Position numbers and translations under genes: made by a program
DNA from: Chloroflexota bacterium
GTDB lineage: Bacteria > Chloroflexota > UBA6077 > JACCZL01
Length of the DNA stretch: 64,000 bases
Direction: 5' to 3'
NCBI GenBank assembly: GCA_030447245.1
Contig: JAUJPG010000025.1
Coordinates: 1 to 64,000, forward strand
In this document: positions 36,150 through 50,042 of the stretch, one piece after another
Position numbering within the stretch: the stretch's first letter is position 1
Layout of the letters: each line of letters opens with the position of its first letter
The notes under the pieces: model-generated
Seen by the model: the letters and a program-made list of their open reading frames with translations, nothing else
What the model was told of the DNA's origin: nothing
Database searches by the model: none

Positions 36150-36465
36150 GCCGTTACGCATCCGCGAGAATGTCCATCGAAACGGTCCGATTATAGGCCA
36201 ACATCGGGGGCGAGCCGGCCGGCTACCACCAGCCGGTCTGCGCTCGCGCACCCGCTGTCAGCGGGTCACGTGCCTCGCAGCCCCGAGCTACGGTGTCCAA
36301 AGTGACGCCTACGATGCGTAGACCAAGCGCAAATACCGACGTGAAGAGGCGAGATACCAGTTCCGGCGCACCACGCGGACCACGCTCCGATAGGAGATCC
36401 TCGATCGCTACCTGAGCCCAGTCGCGGCATTAGTCGGGCTGTAGCCAACGAGCCGAAGTCCTCAG
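36150..36465. other. Intergenic region, possible short coding remnant
   Basis: There is no clear gene. One plus-strand frame reads KYRREEARYQFRRTTRTTLR, then, past a stop, EILDRYLSPVAALVGL, which could be the end of a decayed gene. I cannot assign it. Confidence 0.3.
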
Positions 36466-38252
36466 CTATCGCTCGAGCCACGCCTTCTTGAAGTCGGGGA
36501 TGGCGATGGCCACGTTCATGTCCTTGAGCTCCTTGCGGGTGACGATGCGGGCGTTGTTGATGAAGCCGGTGGCCAGGTAGGCTTGCTCCTGGATGCGACG
36601 CTGGATCTTGCCGTAGATCTCGCCCCGCTTGCGCTCGTCAGGCTCCGCGGCGCCCTGGTCCATCAAGCTGTCCACTTCCGCGTCGCTCCACTGGCCCCAG
36701 TTGAACGAGGCGCCGGTCGTGATGAACGGCCGCAGCTCCTCCGGATCGACCAGCGACGAGGTCTGGCCGCGCCAGAACGCGGCGTCGAAGTTCTTGGCTC
36801 GGACCGACTCGATCCAGGTCAGCCGCTCCTCGGTCAGCAGCTTCGTCCGAATGCCGACCTTCCCCCACATCTCCTGGACGAACGCGCCAATCGTGTTCTC
36901 CGGCTCACGGGCGATCACCTTCAGCTCGATGTCGATCCCGTTCGGATGATTGGCTTCGGTCAGCAGCTGCTTGACCCGGTCCGGGTTGAACTCGTACTTC
37001 GGGACGGTCGGGTCGAAGCCGAGGGTGTTCGGGAAGAACTTCGGATAGTAGGTCGGCTCGCTGACGCCGAAGCCAAGCACCCTGGCCATCGACTCGCGGT
37101 CGATCCCGTGGGCGGCCGCCTGGCGGACCTTGACGTCTTTGAAGACGCCCCGCTCGGTGTTGAAGCCGCACAAAAAGTAGACCTGGCCGGCCCAGGGCAT
37201 CTCCAGGGATTCGAGATTCGGGTCGGCGCGGACGGCGGCCAGGTCCTTCGGCGCGACATTCTCCAGCGCGTGGAGCGTGCCGGCCCGCAAGTCGACCAGC
37301 CCGACGGTCGGGTCCGGCATGAAACGGGTGACCACCTCGTCCAGGTACGGCAGCGGTCGACCGTCGGCGCCGTTCTCGAAGTACTCCTCGTTTTTGGTCA
37401 TGATCACCCGGTCGTCGGTGATCCACTGCTTGAACTTGAAGGGGCCGGTGCCAACCGGGGCGCGGCCGAAGGCCTCTTCACCCATCTTCTCGAACGCGGT
37501 CCTGGAGATCATCTGGACCTGGCCGCCGATGTAGAACGCCCAGTCGCGGACGATCGCCACGTTCGGCTTCTTCAGCTTGACCTGGATCGTGCTGGCATCC
37601 GGGGTGGTGACGTCCTCGACGTTCGAGAGCTGGGCGCGCTTCTGGGACTTCTCGTGGGTCCGCGCGCGGTCCAGGTTCCACTTGATGACGTCCGCGTCCA
37701 CGTCTGAGCCGTCGTGGAACTTCACGCCGCGTCGCAGGCGGAAGATGACCGTCGTCGGGTCGCGGAGATCCCAGGATTCGGCGAGGTCGCCGACCACGCT
37801 GTGCGTGCCGGCGATTGGGTCGTCCATGGTGTAGCGGACGAGCCCGTTGAACATGTTGCCCCAGGCCATCATCAGCGGGATGTTGGCCAGGTGGGGATCA
37901 AGCGTGGGATAGGTGAAGATGTTGCCGTGGACCAGCTGGCCGCCCCGTCGCGGCCCGGCGGCTGGCTTGGCCTCGGGCTTGGGCGCCTCGGTGGGCTTCG
38001 GGGCGGCGCGGCGGTTGGCGCCGAGATCTGGACCGTCGCCCGGCGGCGAGGTCGGCTTGATCTCGGCCGGCTTGGCCGGCGCGCCCGGCGTCGGGGCGGG
38101 AGCGGCTGGGGCCTGCTGGCAGGCGACGGCCAGCGGCAGGGCGGCCAGGCGGCGCAGGCGCGGCGCAGGAAGCCGCGTCGGCTGAGGCGCGCTCGACGTC
38201 CATCGTCACGAGCCTCGCGTCCCCAGGCACCATCGTCCAAGATCGACGTCAT
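36466..38252 (-). CDS. Family 5 ABC solute-binding lipoprotein, N-terminal frame break
   Basis: This is another peptide/nickel-type binding protein. The N-terminus (MTSILDDGAWGREA, then LSRRGFLRR and a hydrophobic helix) lies in one frame and the linker in others; the body is open from 37872. Mature blocks include IPLMMAWGNMFNGLVRYTMD, VIFRLRRGVKFHDGSDVDAD and VGTGPFKFKQWITDDRVIM. They continue with FMPDPTVGLVDLRAG, QAAAHGIDRESMARVLGFG and SDAEVDSLMDQGAAEPD. The start ATG at 38252 has GGAGGG about eight bases upstream. The nearest permeases (29936, 30987) are on the other strand 5 kb away and lack a binding protein of their own, so this one could serve them. Confidence 0.88.
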
Positions 38253-38388
38253 CGAGCTACCCTCCCTGGTTGACCCGGTTCCTAAGAGCGGCCACATTGT
38301 CGAGTCGTGAGCCTGCCGAGTCGCGGTGCTCGGCAGCATAGCCCTCGGCTCGGAGCGTGTCAACGAGTCGGCGGCACGCTCAATTGGC

Positions 38389-38417
38389 TTGACAGGACAC
38401 TCGTGAGTCCGTACAGT
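38389..38417 (+). promoter_or_regulatory. Near-consensus sigma70-type promoter
   Basis: TTGACA (38389-38394), a 17-base spacer, then TACAGT (38412-38417). The spacer contains a nested dyad, GGACACTCGTGAGTCC (12 of 16 symmetric), that could be an operator. The promoter points at the mini membrane peptide at 38472. Confidence 0.6.
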
Positions 38418-38471
38418 TCGCCACCACGTCGGCACCCCAGAGGCGGCTGGGTCGAGCAGGTAACACGGAGG

Positions 38472-38591
38472 ATGCGCGTGGGCTTCACGGAATCGGCGGT
38501 GCTGTTGGTCGGCTGGGTTGTGGCGTTCATGCTGGGCAAGGAGCTCCAGGCGGCTTCGCCCAGTGGCAGGCCGGCCGCCGCCCCCGATTAG
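38472..38591 (+). CDS. Mini membrane peptide
   Basis: The 39-codon frame reads MRVGFTESAVLLVGWVVAFM and then LGKELQAASPSGRPAAAPD: one membrane helix followed by a polar Pro/Ala tail. GGAGG sits directly before the ATG, so the GTG two codons later (38478) is the better spaced start. It has its own promoter (38389). Its type (toxin, transporter subunit or regulator) is unknown. It lies just before the first IS630 element. Confidence 0.45.
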   Translation: MRVGFTESAVLLVGWVVAFMLGKELQAASPSGRPAAAPD

Positions 38592-38635
38592 CCCTTCGAA
38601 AGATCGGTGAGCGGGCGAGCGGAATGCTCGCCCTG

Positions 38636-40052
<1,417 letters not shown>

Positions 40053-40054
40053 TA

Positions 40055-41263
40055 GTGCTCCGTTCCTCAATGTAGGTGTAGAGAGCAGTACACTCCCCGA
40101 GGGGGTGCCGCCATGCCCACGTTGCTGTTCGCCCGCCCACCGCGGGACGCCGCCGAGGAGCACCAGGTTCGGAAGCTGGCTGGCAGCCGCCACGCGCCGG
40201 GCGACTGGATCCTGCGGGCGCGGATGATCGCCCGCAGTTGGGACGGCCAGCGGACCACGGCCATCGCCCGTGCGCTGGGCTGCCACCCGCAGACGGTCCG
40301 CGAGCGGATCCAGCGCTTCACCGCCGCGGGGGTTGATGGCCTCGGCGACCGGCCCGGCGCCGGCCGCAAGCCGCGGCTGACCGAGGCCGAGCGCAGCGGG
40401 CTCGTCGCCCTGGCGCGCAGCACGCCGCCGGGCCGCCCGGTCACCTGGCCAGACGGGACCCTCGAGGCCGTCGACCCCCGTCCGGAGGCCGCGGCGCACG
40501 GGACGTTGGACCGCTTGGTCGCTGCGGCCGGCGAGCGCGGGATCGTGATCCGGCGGAGCCAGGTGCGGCGGATCCTGCTCAAGGAAGGCGCGCTCTGGCG
40601 CGGAACCCGCTCGTGGCCGACGAGCACCGACCCAGACTTCGCCCCAAAAGGACAGCCATCGTCGCGCTCTCCACCGAGCCGCCAGCCGACGCGACGGTGA
40701 TCTGCGCCGATGAACTGGGCCCAGTCAGCCCGCGCACCTTCCCACCCCCGCCCGGCTGGTCGGCCGATGGACACCGGATCAAAGCACCGCTCGAGTACAG
40801 CCGCGGGCCTGACACGGTGTGGGTCGACGGGGCCCTGCGGGTGCGGGACGGCCAGGCTCTGACACGCACCGCCCGCGCCCGCACCACCGCCGGCTACCTG
40901 GAACTGCTCGGCGCCATCGACCGGGCCAACCCCACGGGCCAGCTGTACGTGATCGCTGACAACCTCAGCAGCCACACCAGCGCACCGATCCAGGCCTGGC
41001 TGGCGGACCGTCCGCGCGTCCACCCGGTGCCGCTGCCGGTCGGGGCGTGCTGGCTGAACTTCCAAGAGGGCTGGTGGCGGCTGCTGCGGAAGGAGGCCCT
41101 CGCCGGCCAGACCTTCGCCAACCACACCGAGATCGAGCAGGCCGTCGCCGGCGCCACCACCCGGCTCAACCACCGCGCCCGCCCCTGGATCTGCGGTCGC
41201 CCCCGGCCCACACCCCGCCACTATCGCCGCCTCTTCACCTACCGCCTTTGAGGAACGGAGCAC
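40055..41263 (+). mobile_element. IS630-family element 2, apparently intact
   Basis: Perfect 16-base inverted repeats GTGCTCCGTTCCTCAA (40055-40070) and its complement (41248-41263) are flanked by a TA target duplication at 40053-40054 and 41264-41265. It abuts element 1, sharing the TA at that element's right end. Confidence 0.92.
40113..41251 (+). CDS. IS630-family transposase expressed by -1 programmed frameshifting
   Basis: ORF A (40113-40700) starts MPTLLFARPPRDAAEEHQVR and carries the HTH region (TTAIARALGCHPQTVRERIQ). ORF B, in the -1 frame and ending at 41251, carries the DDE catalytic part: VICADELGPVSPRTFPPPPG (first Asp), LYVIADNLSSHTS (second Asp), and the Glu in NFQEGWWRLLRKEAL. 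The junction is the canonical heptamer C-CCA-AAA (CCCAAAA, 40643-40649), in the correct phase for -1 slippage, giving DPDFAPKRTAIVALST. Several IS630 members use this mechanism. The TGA lies inside the right inverted repeat. Confidence 0.88.
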
Positions 41264-42291
41264 TAAGCAATCTCCCGAGATTCCGCGTCGCCGTAGCGCT
41301 TGCGGAGGCGGGGGAGGATCTCCTCGGCGTAGAGGTCCAGCAAGCGGCGCTGATCGGGGCCGGGGGCGTGGAAGACGAGATGGCTGAAGCCGAGCTTGAC
41401 GTAGGCGCCGATCTGCTCGACGTGCTCGTCCGGGTCGGTAGACACGATGAAGCGGCTCGCCGCCTTCTCGATCGGCAGGGCGTCGGCTCGCTTCTCCATC
41501 TCGATCGGGTCGTCGACGCCGTGCTTGTCCTCGGCCGGCAGCGCCAGCGCCGCCCAGGGGCGGGTGTCTTGAAGCGCCCGCTCGTGGTCGTGGTCGAACG
41601 AGACCTTCACCTCGATCATCTTCTCGATGCCCGCGACGTCGCGGTTTGCCGCCTCGGCCCCGCGGGCGACGGCCGGTAGGAGCGTGTCGCGGTACAGCTC
41701 GGGGCCCTTGCCGCTCGTGCAGATGAAACCGTCGGCAACACGGCCGGCCAGCTCGGCCGCCCTGGCGCCGGAGGCCGCGACATACAGCGGGATCGGCTCG
41801 GACGGCTTGTCGTAGACGGTGGCGCGGACCGTCTTGTAGTAGGTCCCTTCGTGGTCCACCCGGTCTTCGGTCCACAGGCGGCGCATTAGCGCGATCGCCT
41901 CCTCCAGGCGGCCGAAGCGCTCCTTGAAGGCCGGCCACTCGACGCCGGTTGGGGCGACCTCGTTCAGCGACTCGCCGGTCCCGACGCCGAGGAACACCCG
42001 CCCCGGGGCCAGGCAACCCAGCGTGCCCATCGCCTGGGCGACGATCGACGGGTGGTAGCGAAACGTGGGGGTGACCACGCTCGTCCCGAGGCGCACGCGC
42101 GTGGTCCGCTCGCCGAGCGCTCCCAGCCAGGCGAACGAGAACGGCGAGTGGCCGTCAGTGTGGCGCCAGGGCTGGTAATGGTCGGAGACGACGACGCTGT
42201 CGAAGCCGCGCACTTCGGCGTAGACGGAGAACTCGAGCAGGTCGCGCGGGGAGAACTGCTCCGCGGATGCCTTGTAGCCTAGCTGCAGCAT
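41263..42291 (-). CDS. fgd: F420-dependent glucose-6-phosphate dehydrogenase
   Basis: This 342-residue luciferase-like TIM-barrel enzyme oxidises glucose-6-phosphate to 6-phosphogluconolactone while reducing cofactor F420. Its match to mycobacterial FGD1 is strong: [37 protein letters not shown] (active-site His and Trp), [20 protein letters not shown] and [15 protein letters not shown] (catalytic Glu). [32 protein letters not shown] and [13 protein letters not shown] are also shared. The organism must therefore make F420. The stop TAG (41263-41265) is formed from the last base of IS element 2 plus the TA target duplication, so the insertion lies exactly at the 3' end. The original C-terminus may have been slightly longer. 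Confidence 0.9.
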   Translation of the reverse strand: MLQLGYKASAEQFSPRDLLEFSVYAEVRGFDSVVVSDHYQPWRHTDGHSPFSFAWLGALGERTTRVRLGTSVVTPTFRYHPSIVAQAMGTLGCLAPGRVFLGVGTGESLNEVAPTGVEWPAFKERFGRLEEAIALMRRLWTEDRVDHEGTYYKTVRATVYDKPSEPIPLYVAASGARAAELAGRVADGFICTSGKGPELYRDTLLPAVARGAEAANRDVAGIEKMIEVKVSFDHDHERALQDTRPWAALALPAEDKHGVDDPIEMEKRADALPIEKAASRFIVSTDPDEHVEQIGAYVKLGFSHLVFHAPGPDQRRLLDLYAEEILPRLRKRYGDAESREIA

Positions 42292-42450
42292 GGACGCTCC
42301 CGGGGCGTGAGGGCCCTTCGGGGATAAGCTTAGCTCAACCTCCCCCTTCCGTCCGTCACTCGTGGGGACACGGTCGGCGTTGGCCGCCCCGCGCGCAATT
42401 GCGCGGCAGGCGCGGGCGGGCCTACAGTAGCGTATGTCGTCGAGCGCCGC

Positions 42451-43242
42451 ATGCGGCTGACCCTGCTCGGGACTGGCACCTCCTACGGGGTCCCGGTCAT
42501 CGCCTGTTCCTGCGACGTCTGCACCTCGGACAACCCGCGCAACAAGCGGCTGCGCTCGTCAGCGTTCTTCGAGGTCGCGGGGCGCGGTTTTTTGATCGAC
42601 ACGGCGCCCGAGCTGCGCCTGCAGGCGCTGCGCAGCGGGGTTACGTGGGTGGACGCCGTGTTCTACACCCATTACCACGCTGATCACGTCAACGGGCTGG
42701 ACGACCTCAAGGCATTCAACGCCGTCCTCCAGGGACCGCTGCCGTGCTTCGGTAACCGCTCGACTGAGGCCATGCTCCGCGGGCGGTTCGACTACGCGTT
42801 CGCGGGAACACCGTACGTCGGAGCGATCCCGCACATCACCTTCCGGTCGGTCGAGGACTCCTTCGACGCGCTGGGCGTGCCGGTCACGCCGGTTCCGCTC
42901 CAGCACGGGCGGATCGAGGCGACCGGCTGGCGGATCGGACGGGCGGCGTACCTCACCGACTGCAACGCTATCGCGCCGGCATCGATGGCGCTGTTGGGCG
43001 GGCTGGAGCTGCTGGTGATCGACGCGCTGCGTCCGCGACCACACCCAACCCACTTCTGCATCTCGGAGGCAATTCAGATCGCCCGCCAGCTTCGACCCGA
43101 TCGGACGCTGCTGACCCACCTGACCCATGAGGTCAACCACGCAGCGATCAGCGCCGAGCTGCCGACCGGGGTGGAGCTGGCCTATGACGGGCTGGTGATC
43201 GAGCTGGAGGATCCGATCGGCGGTCCGTTCGCCGAGCGGTAG
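42451..43242 (+). CDS. MBL-fold metallo-hydrolase (PhnP-like)
   Basis: This 263-residue metallo-beta-lactamase-fold phosphodiesterase resembles PhnP. It opens [19 protein letters not shown] and has [19 protein letters not shown], an extra Cys cluster as seen in PhnP zinc sites. The metal motif is [14 protein letters not shown], with [11 protein letters not shown] and [11 protein letters not shown] for the remaining ligands. PhnP relatives hydrolyse cyclic phosphodiesters. No C-P lyase genes are nearby, so the substrate is open. The start ATG is at 42451. Confidence 0.88.
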   Translation: MRLTLLGTGTSYGVPVIACSCDVCTSDNPRNKRLRSSAFFEVAGRGFLIDTAPELRLQALRSGVTWVDAVFYTHYHADHVNGLDDLKAFNAVLQGPLPCFGNRSTEAMLRGRFDYAFAGTPYVGAIPHITFRSVEDSFDALGVPVTPVPLQHGRIEATGWRIGRAAYLTDCNAIAPASMALLGGLELLVIDALRPRPHPTHFCISEAIQIARQLRPDRTLLTHLTHEVNHAAISAELPTGVELAYDGLVIELEDPIGGPFAER

Positions 43243-43330
43243 CAAGCGGCCGCTGGCCGGCTCGTGACGAGGCGGCCGCGATCTGTCCCGGACTGACGAG
43301 CACTTCCGGAGTGAGGGCAAGGAGAGCATC

Positions 43331-44299
43331 GTGGCAATTGCCGTCTCAGACTTCCGCGTGATGCTGGAGCCCCAGGAGGGCGGGACTTACGAGGAGATGC
43401 TGGCCCTGGCGCGGCGGGCGGAGGCGCTCGGGTTCAGCGGTTTCTTCCGCTCAGATCACTACCATCCAATGAACGTCCCGCTCACGTCCGACGCGACCGA
43501 TGCCTGGGCGATCCTGGCCGGGCTGGCGCGCGAGACGCGAACGATTCGCCTCGGGACGATGGTCAGTCCGATGACCTTCCGCCACCCGAGTGAGCTCGCC
43601 AAGCTTGTCGCGACGGTGGATCGTATGAGCAACGGGCGGATCGAGGTCGGCATGGGCGCCGGCTGGTTCGAGAAGGAGCATGTCGCCTACGGACTCCCGT
43701 TCCCGCCGGCCAGGGAGCGCGTTGACCGGCTGGAGGAGTCGCTCGACGTGTGCACCCGCCTCTGGGGCGACGGGCTGGCGACGTTCGAAGGTACGCTGTT
43801 TCGCTTGAAAGACGCGCCCGGCTACCCCAAGCCGGTTCAGCGGCCACACCCGCCGATCATCATCGGTGGCGGTGGGCCAAAGCGCACGCCGGCCCTGGCC
43901 GCTCGGTTCGCCGACGAGTTCAACGTCTTCGGCGGCGACCAGACGGTCTTCGTCGAGCGGCGGCAGCGGGTCGTGGATGCCTGCGAGCAGCGTGGCCGTG
44001 ATCCGTCCGATCTCCGATACTCGTGGGCCGGCCCGACGATTGTGGGCACCGGCGAGCAGGATCTCCGTCGCCGCTGCCAGCGGCGGCTGGATTACAACGG
44101 CCAGAGTGACGAGGTGGGCGGCTGGATCGAGGAGATGCGCGCGGCCGGCATGCTGATCGGAACGGTCGAGCAGGTCAGCCAGCAGATCGACGCACTCAAA
44201 ACCGCCGGCTGCTCGCGCTGGTACTTGCAGATCATCCCAGTGGACGACGACGGGATGCTGGAGATCATCGCCAGGGACCTCGCGCCCAGGTGCGCGTGA
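43331..44299 (+). CDS. LLM-class F420-dependent oxidoreductase (Rv1855c-like)
   Basis: This 322-residue TIM-barrel flavin/F420 oxidoreductase shows MAIAVSDFRVMLEPQEGGTY, FFRSDHYHPM, TRTIRLGTMVSPMTFRHPSE and GRIEVGMGAGWFEKEHVAYG. It continues RPHPPIIIGGGGPKRTPALA and GTVEQVSQQIDALKTAGCSR. The W-F-E-K-E-H-x-A-Y-G block is typical of the Rv1855c/TIGR03560 subgroup. The start is GTG at 43331 behind AAGGAG. With fgd 1 kb away on the other strand, the cell has both an F420 reducer and a user in this locus. Confidence 0.88.
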   Translation: MAIAVSDFRVMLEPQEGGTYEEMLALARRAEALGFSGFFRSDHYHPMNVPLTSDATDAWAILAGLARETRTIRLGTMVSPMTFRHPSELAKLVATVDRMSNGRIEVGMGAGWFEKEHVAYGLPFPPARERVDRLEESLDVCTRLWGDGLATFEGTLFRLKDAPGYPKPVQRPHPPIIIGGGGPKRTPALAARFADEFNVFGGDQTVFVERRQRVVDACEQRGRDPSDLRYSWAGPTIVGTGEQDLRRRCQRRLDYNGQSDEVGGWIEEMRAAGMLIGTVEQVSQQIDALKTAGCSRWYLQIIPVDDDGMLEIIARDLAPRCA

Positions 44300-46653
<2,354 letters not shown>

Positions 46654-46734
46654 GGGCGCCGCGAGTGGCGCGCTACGAAGCGGTTAGGATGCGAGGGTGG
46701 TCATCGACCCGCGGGTCGAGGTTGGCGCAGGTGC

Positions 46735-47166
46735 TCAGGAGGTCGGGCGGGCGCCGGCTTCGACCTCGCGCATGACGGCATCGCGGCGGAGCTGCTGGAC
46801 GGCGGCCTTGAGGGTGCCGATGCCGACCGACGCGCACTTGATGCGCGACATCACCACTTCGCGGCCCATCTCGTCGATCATGTCGTCGACGTTGGACGCC
46901 TCGATCTCCTCGAGCGACTGGCCCTCGTACTTTTCTGCGACCATCGAGGCGCCGGCCTGGCTGATGGTGCAGCCCTCGCCCTCGAAGCGGATCGCCGTCG
47001 CAACCCCGTCGTCGACGTTGACGTACATCGTCACAACGTCGCCGCAGCCGGGATTGCCGCCGCTCATCGTCGCATCGGCGCCCTCGATGCGCCCCTTGTT
47101 GCGCGGGGTCTGATAGTAGTCAAGCAAGTTGTCGATGTAACCCTGGCGATCGAACACGCTAGACAA
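46735..47166 (-). CDS. sufU: SUF-type Fe-S cluster scaffold (SufU/IscU-like)
   Basis: This is a scaffold of about 143 residues for iron-sulfur cluster assembly. The three conserved Cys are present in GGNPGCGDVV, FEGEGCTISQAGASM and MSRIKCASVGIGTLK. The short insertion typical of SufU (between the second and third Cys) rather than E. coli IscU fits the length. The start is uncertain: TTG at 47166 has GAGG almost touching it, while GTG at 47157 has GAGG at about ten bases. No other suf genes are in the window. It lies 122 bases from the sulfurtransferase gene on the same strand, a plausible functional link through sulfur. Confidence 0.9.
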   Translation of the reverse strand: MSSVFDRQGYIDNLLDYYQTPRNKGRIEGADATMSGGNPGCGDVVTMYVNVDDGVATAIRFEGEGCTISQAGASMVAEKYEGQSLEEIEASNVDDMIDEMGREVVMSRIKCASVGIGTLKAAVQQLRRDAVMREVEAGARPTS

Positions 47167-47288
47167 TCCTCGAGCGGGCCGTTACGCGCCCTGAAGTTCT
47201 CGATAGGTGTAACCCACGCACGGGCCCCGAGATTCCCGCCCGATCCCTTGTCCGCTTGCAGGAGGGGCTAGACGCCCCCCTCCCGGTT

Positions 47289-48170
47289 TCAGGCGCGAGA
47301 CGCCTCGGCCGGCTTGGCGACGTCCTTCTCGATGGGGGCACGAACCAGGCTGCCCCACTCGGTCCAGGAGCCGTCGTAGTTGCGGACGTTCGGGTACCCG
47401 AGGAGCTGGGTCAGCACGAACCAGGTGTGGGCCGAGCGCTCGCCGATCCGGCAGTAGGCGACGACGTCCTTGTCTGGCGTGATCCCCTTGCCGCCGTAAA
47501 TCTGCTTCAGCTCCTCGGCTGGCTTGAAGGTGCCGTTCTGCGCTACCGCCGTGCCCCACGGGATGCTCTGCGCGCCGGGGATGTGGCCGGCCCGCTGGGC
47601 GCCTTCCTGAGGGTAGCCGATCATGTGGAGCACCTCACCGCTGTACTCCTGCGGCGAGCGGACGTCCACTAGCGCGTAGCCCGGCTTGCCGAGAATCTCC
47701 TCGACGTCGCGGCGGAAGGCGCGGAGATCGGCGTTTGGCTCCTTCGCGGTGTACCGCGTGGGCTCGATCCTTGGCGCCTCGCGCGTCAGCGGGCGGCCTT
47801 CGTCGATCCACTTCTGGCGGCCACCGTTCATCACCCGCGCGTCCTGGTGGCCATAGTACTTGAAGAGCCAGAAGCTGTAGCAAGCGTACCAGTTGTTCTT
47901 GTCGCCGTAGAAGATCACCGTCGTGTCGTTCGAGATCCCCCAGCGGGCCATCAACTGCTCGAAGCCGGCCTTGTCGACGAAGTCGCGGCGGACGGAGTCC
48001 TGGACGTCCACGAGCCAATCCAGCTTGACCGCGCCGGGGACGTGGCCCTGCTCGTACAGCAGGACGTCCTCATCCGCCTCAACCAGGCGGATGTTCGGAT
48101 CGTTCAGGTGCTCGGCGACCCACGCGGTCTCAACCAGCACCTCTGGATGCGCGTAACCGTCGTTCGCCAC
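47289..48170 (-). CDS. Rhodanese-type sulfurtransferase (thiosulfate/3-mercaptopyruvate)
   Basis: This is a two-domain rhodanese of about 293 residues. The inactive N-domain has [17 protein letters not shown] and [20 protein letters not shown]; the catalytic C-domain has [26 protein letters not shown] and the active-site loop [14 protein letters not shown] with the catalytic Cys. Loop C-R-I-G-E-R is closer to thiosulfate than mercaptopyruvate enzymes. GTG at 48170 ([10 protein letters not shown]) has GAGGGGGGA five bases upstream and is preferred over the codon at 48191. It moves sulfane sulfur to cyanide or thiols and may supply SufU. Confidence 0.92.
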   Translation of the reverse strand: MANDGYAHPEVLVETAWVAEHLNDPNIRLVEADEDVLLYEQGHVPGAVKLDWLVDVQDSVRRDFVDKAGFEQLMARWGISNDTTVIFYGDKNNWYACYSFWLFKYYGHQDARVMNGGRQKWIDEGRPLTREAPRIEPTRYTAKEPNADLRAFRRDVEEILGKPGYALVDVRSPQEYSGEVLHMIGYPQEGAQRAGHIPGAQSIPWGTAVAQNGTFKPAEELKQIYGGKGITPDKDVVAYCRIGERSAHTWFVLTQLLGYPNVRNYDGSWTEWGSLVRAPIEKDVAKPAEASRA

Positions 48171-48481
48171 TGCCGTCCCCCCTCGGTACATCTCCGCCTG
48201 GATTTAGGCGGGATGATAACAATTCCGATAGACATGGTCAACAACCGTGACGACCCGGGCGTGTTCGTCCAGCGTGCGTGTTCTTTCCCTCGCATCAGCG
48301 GCAGAGGTACAATGTAGGGTGAGCGCGCCACGGCTGGCTCCGTCTTGACGCTGCCGGAAAGGCGTGGCTATGATGGGCGCGCTTTCGCCTTGTATGTCTA
48401 CCGACATCACTGCGCGGGACGACCGACGTCCGCGCTGAGAAGAGAGGGACAAAGGGGCCTGGACGATTACCTCGAAAGGGG

Positions 48482-50023
48482 GTGGGGATCGTGGAAGCCT
48501 TGATCCTCATCATCGTTGGGCTCGTCACATTGGCCGTGGGCTTCGGGGCCGGTACTGCCCTGAGGCAGCGTCGTGCTGTGGATCCCGTCAAGGAGGCCGC
48601 GGCAGCTTCCGAGAAGCTGCTGGCTGAGGCCGCCGCGAAGGAGAAAGAGCTCCTCCTCCAGGCCAAAGACGAGGCTTTGCAGATCCGCACCGCGGCGGAG
48701 ACGGAAGGCCGTGAGCGCCGCGCCGAGATCCAGCGCCGTGAGAAGCGCCTCCAACAGCAAGAAGAGCTCCTCGACCGCAAGACCGAGGACCTGGACCAGC
48801 GCGAGCGAGCCAGTCAGGCTCGGGCCCGCGAAGTGGACCTTGCCGAAAAGCAGGTCCAGGAGCTGCGGGCCGAGGAGGTCCGCGCCCTGGAGCAGGCCTC
48901 CGGTCTGACCCGCGACCAGGCACGTGAGGTCATCATCGGCGAGGTCGAGCAGCGGGTGCGGGACGCCTGCGCCCGCCGGCTGCGCGAGATCGAGCTGGAG
49001 GCCAACGACGAAGCCGAGTCCCGCGCCCGCCGGATCATCGGCACCGCGATCCAGCGCTACTCGAGCGACCAGGTGGCCGAGGGAACGACGTCCGTCGTCC
49101 CCATCCCGAACGAGGAGATGAAGGGGCGGATCATCGGCCGCGAAGGGCGCAACATCCGCGCCCTGGAAGCGGCGACCGGCGTCGACCTGATCATCGACGA
49201 TACGCCCGACGCCGTCACGGTGTCTGCCTTCGACCCGGTCAGACGGGAGATCGCCCGCCTGGCGCTGACCAAGCTGGTCACCGACGGCCGCATCCATCCT
49301 GCTCGGATCGAGGAGGTCGTCGGCAAGGCCAAGCAGGAGGTTGAGGCGCACATCAAGCAGCAGGGGGAGACTGCGGCCTACGAGGCGGGAGTCCACGGCT
49401 TGCACCCGGAGGTCGTCAAGGTCATGGGGCGGATGCGGTTCCGCACCAGTTACGGCCAGAACCAGCTTCGGCACTCCGTGGAAGTGGCCCACCTTGCGGC
49501 GATGATGGCTGCCGAGCTCGGCGCCGACGTCGTCCAGACCCGGCGAGCGGCGTTTCTGCACGACGTCGGTAAGGTGATGACCCACGAGGTCGAGGGCCCG
49601 CACCATATCATCGGCGCTGACTTCGTCCGCCGCTTCGGCGAGGTCCCGGAAGTCTGCGAGGCGATCAGCGGCCACCACGATCACGACCCGGAGTACCAGA
49701 CCGTCGAGGCGGTGTTGGTCCAGGCGGCCGACGCCATCTCGGGCGCGCGGCCCGGCGCGCGGCGCGAGAGTGTCGAGCACTACGTCAAGCGACTCGAAGC
49801 GCTCGAGAGCGTGGCCAACTCGTTCGAGGGCGTCGAGAAGTCGTTCGCGATCCAGGCCGGCCGCGAGGTGCGGATCGTGGTCAAGCCAGAAGAGATCGAC
49901 GACTTCGGGGCGGTCCGCCTGGCGCGCGACATCGTCAAGCGCATCGAGGAGACCCTCCAGTACCCGGGCCAGGTCAAGGTGACCGTCGTCCGCGAAACCC
50001 GCGCCGTCGACTACGCGCGCTAG
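48482..50023 (+). CDS. rny: Ribonuclease Y
   Basis: This is a membrane-anchored endoribonuclease of 513 residues that starts mRNA decay. An N-terminal helix ([20 protein letters not shown]) is followed by a long Glu/Arg/Lys coiled coil to about residue 190. Then comes the KH domain ([20 protein letters not shown]) and the HD domain, with His331 in HSVEVAHLA and the HD pair at 360-361 in LHDVGK. It ends in the C-terminal RNase Y domain. The GTG start at 48482 is preceded by AAAGGGGG. It heads an operon with ymdB and a PHP phosphatase gene. Confidence 0.97.
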   Translation: MGIVEALILIIVGLVTLAVGFGAGTALRQRRAVDPVKEAAAASEKLLAEAAAKEKELLLQAKDEALQIRTAAETEGRERRAEIQRREKRLQQQEELLDRKTEDLDQRERASQARAREVDLAEKQVQELRAEEVRALEQASGLTRDQAREVIIGEVEQRVRDACARRLREIELEANDEAESRARRIIGTAIQRYSSDQVAEGTTSVVPIPNEEMKGRIIGREGRNIRALEAATGVDLIIDDTPDAVTVSAFDPVRREIARLALTKLVTDGRIHPARIEEVVGKAKQEVEAHIKQQGETAAYEAGVHGLHPEVVKVMGRMRFRTSYGQNQLRHSVEVAHLAAMMAAELGADVVQTRRAAFLHDVGKVMTHEVEGPHHIIGADFVRRFGEVPEVCEAISGHHDHDPEYQTVEAVLVQAADAISGARPGARRESVEHYVKRLEALESVANSFEGVEKSFAIQAGREVRIVVKPEEIDDFGAVRLARDIVKRIEETLQYPGQVKVTVVRETRAVDYAR

Positions 50024-50042
50024 CGGTGGAGAGTGTCGCCTA

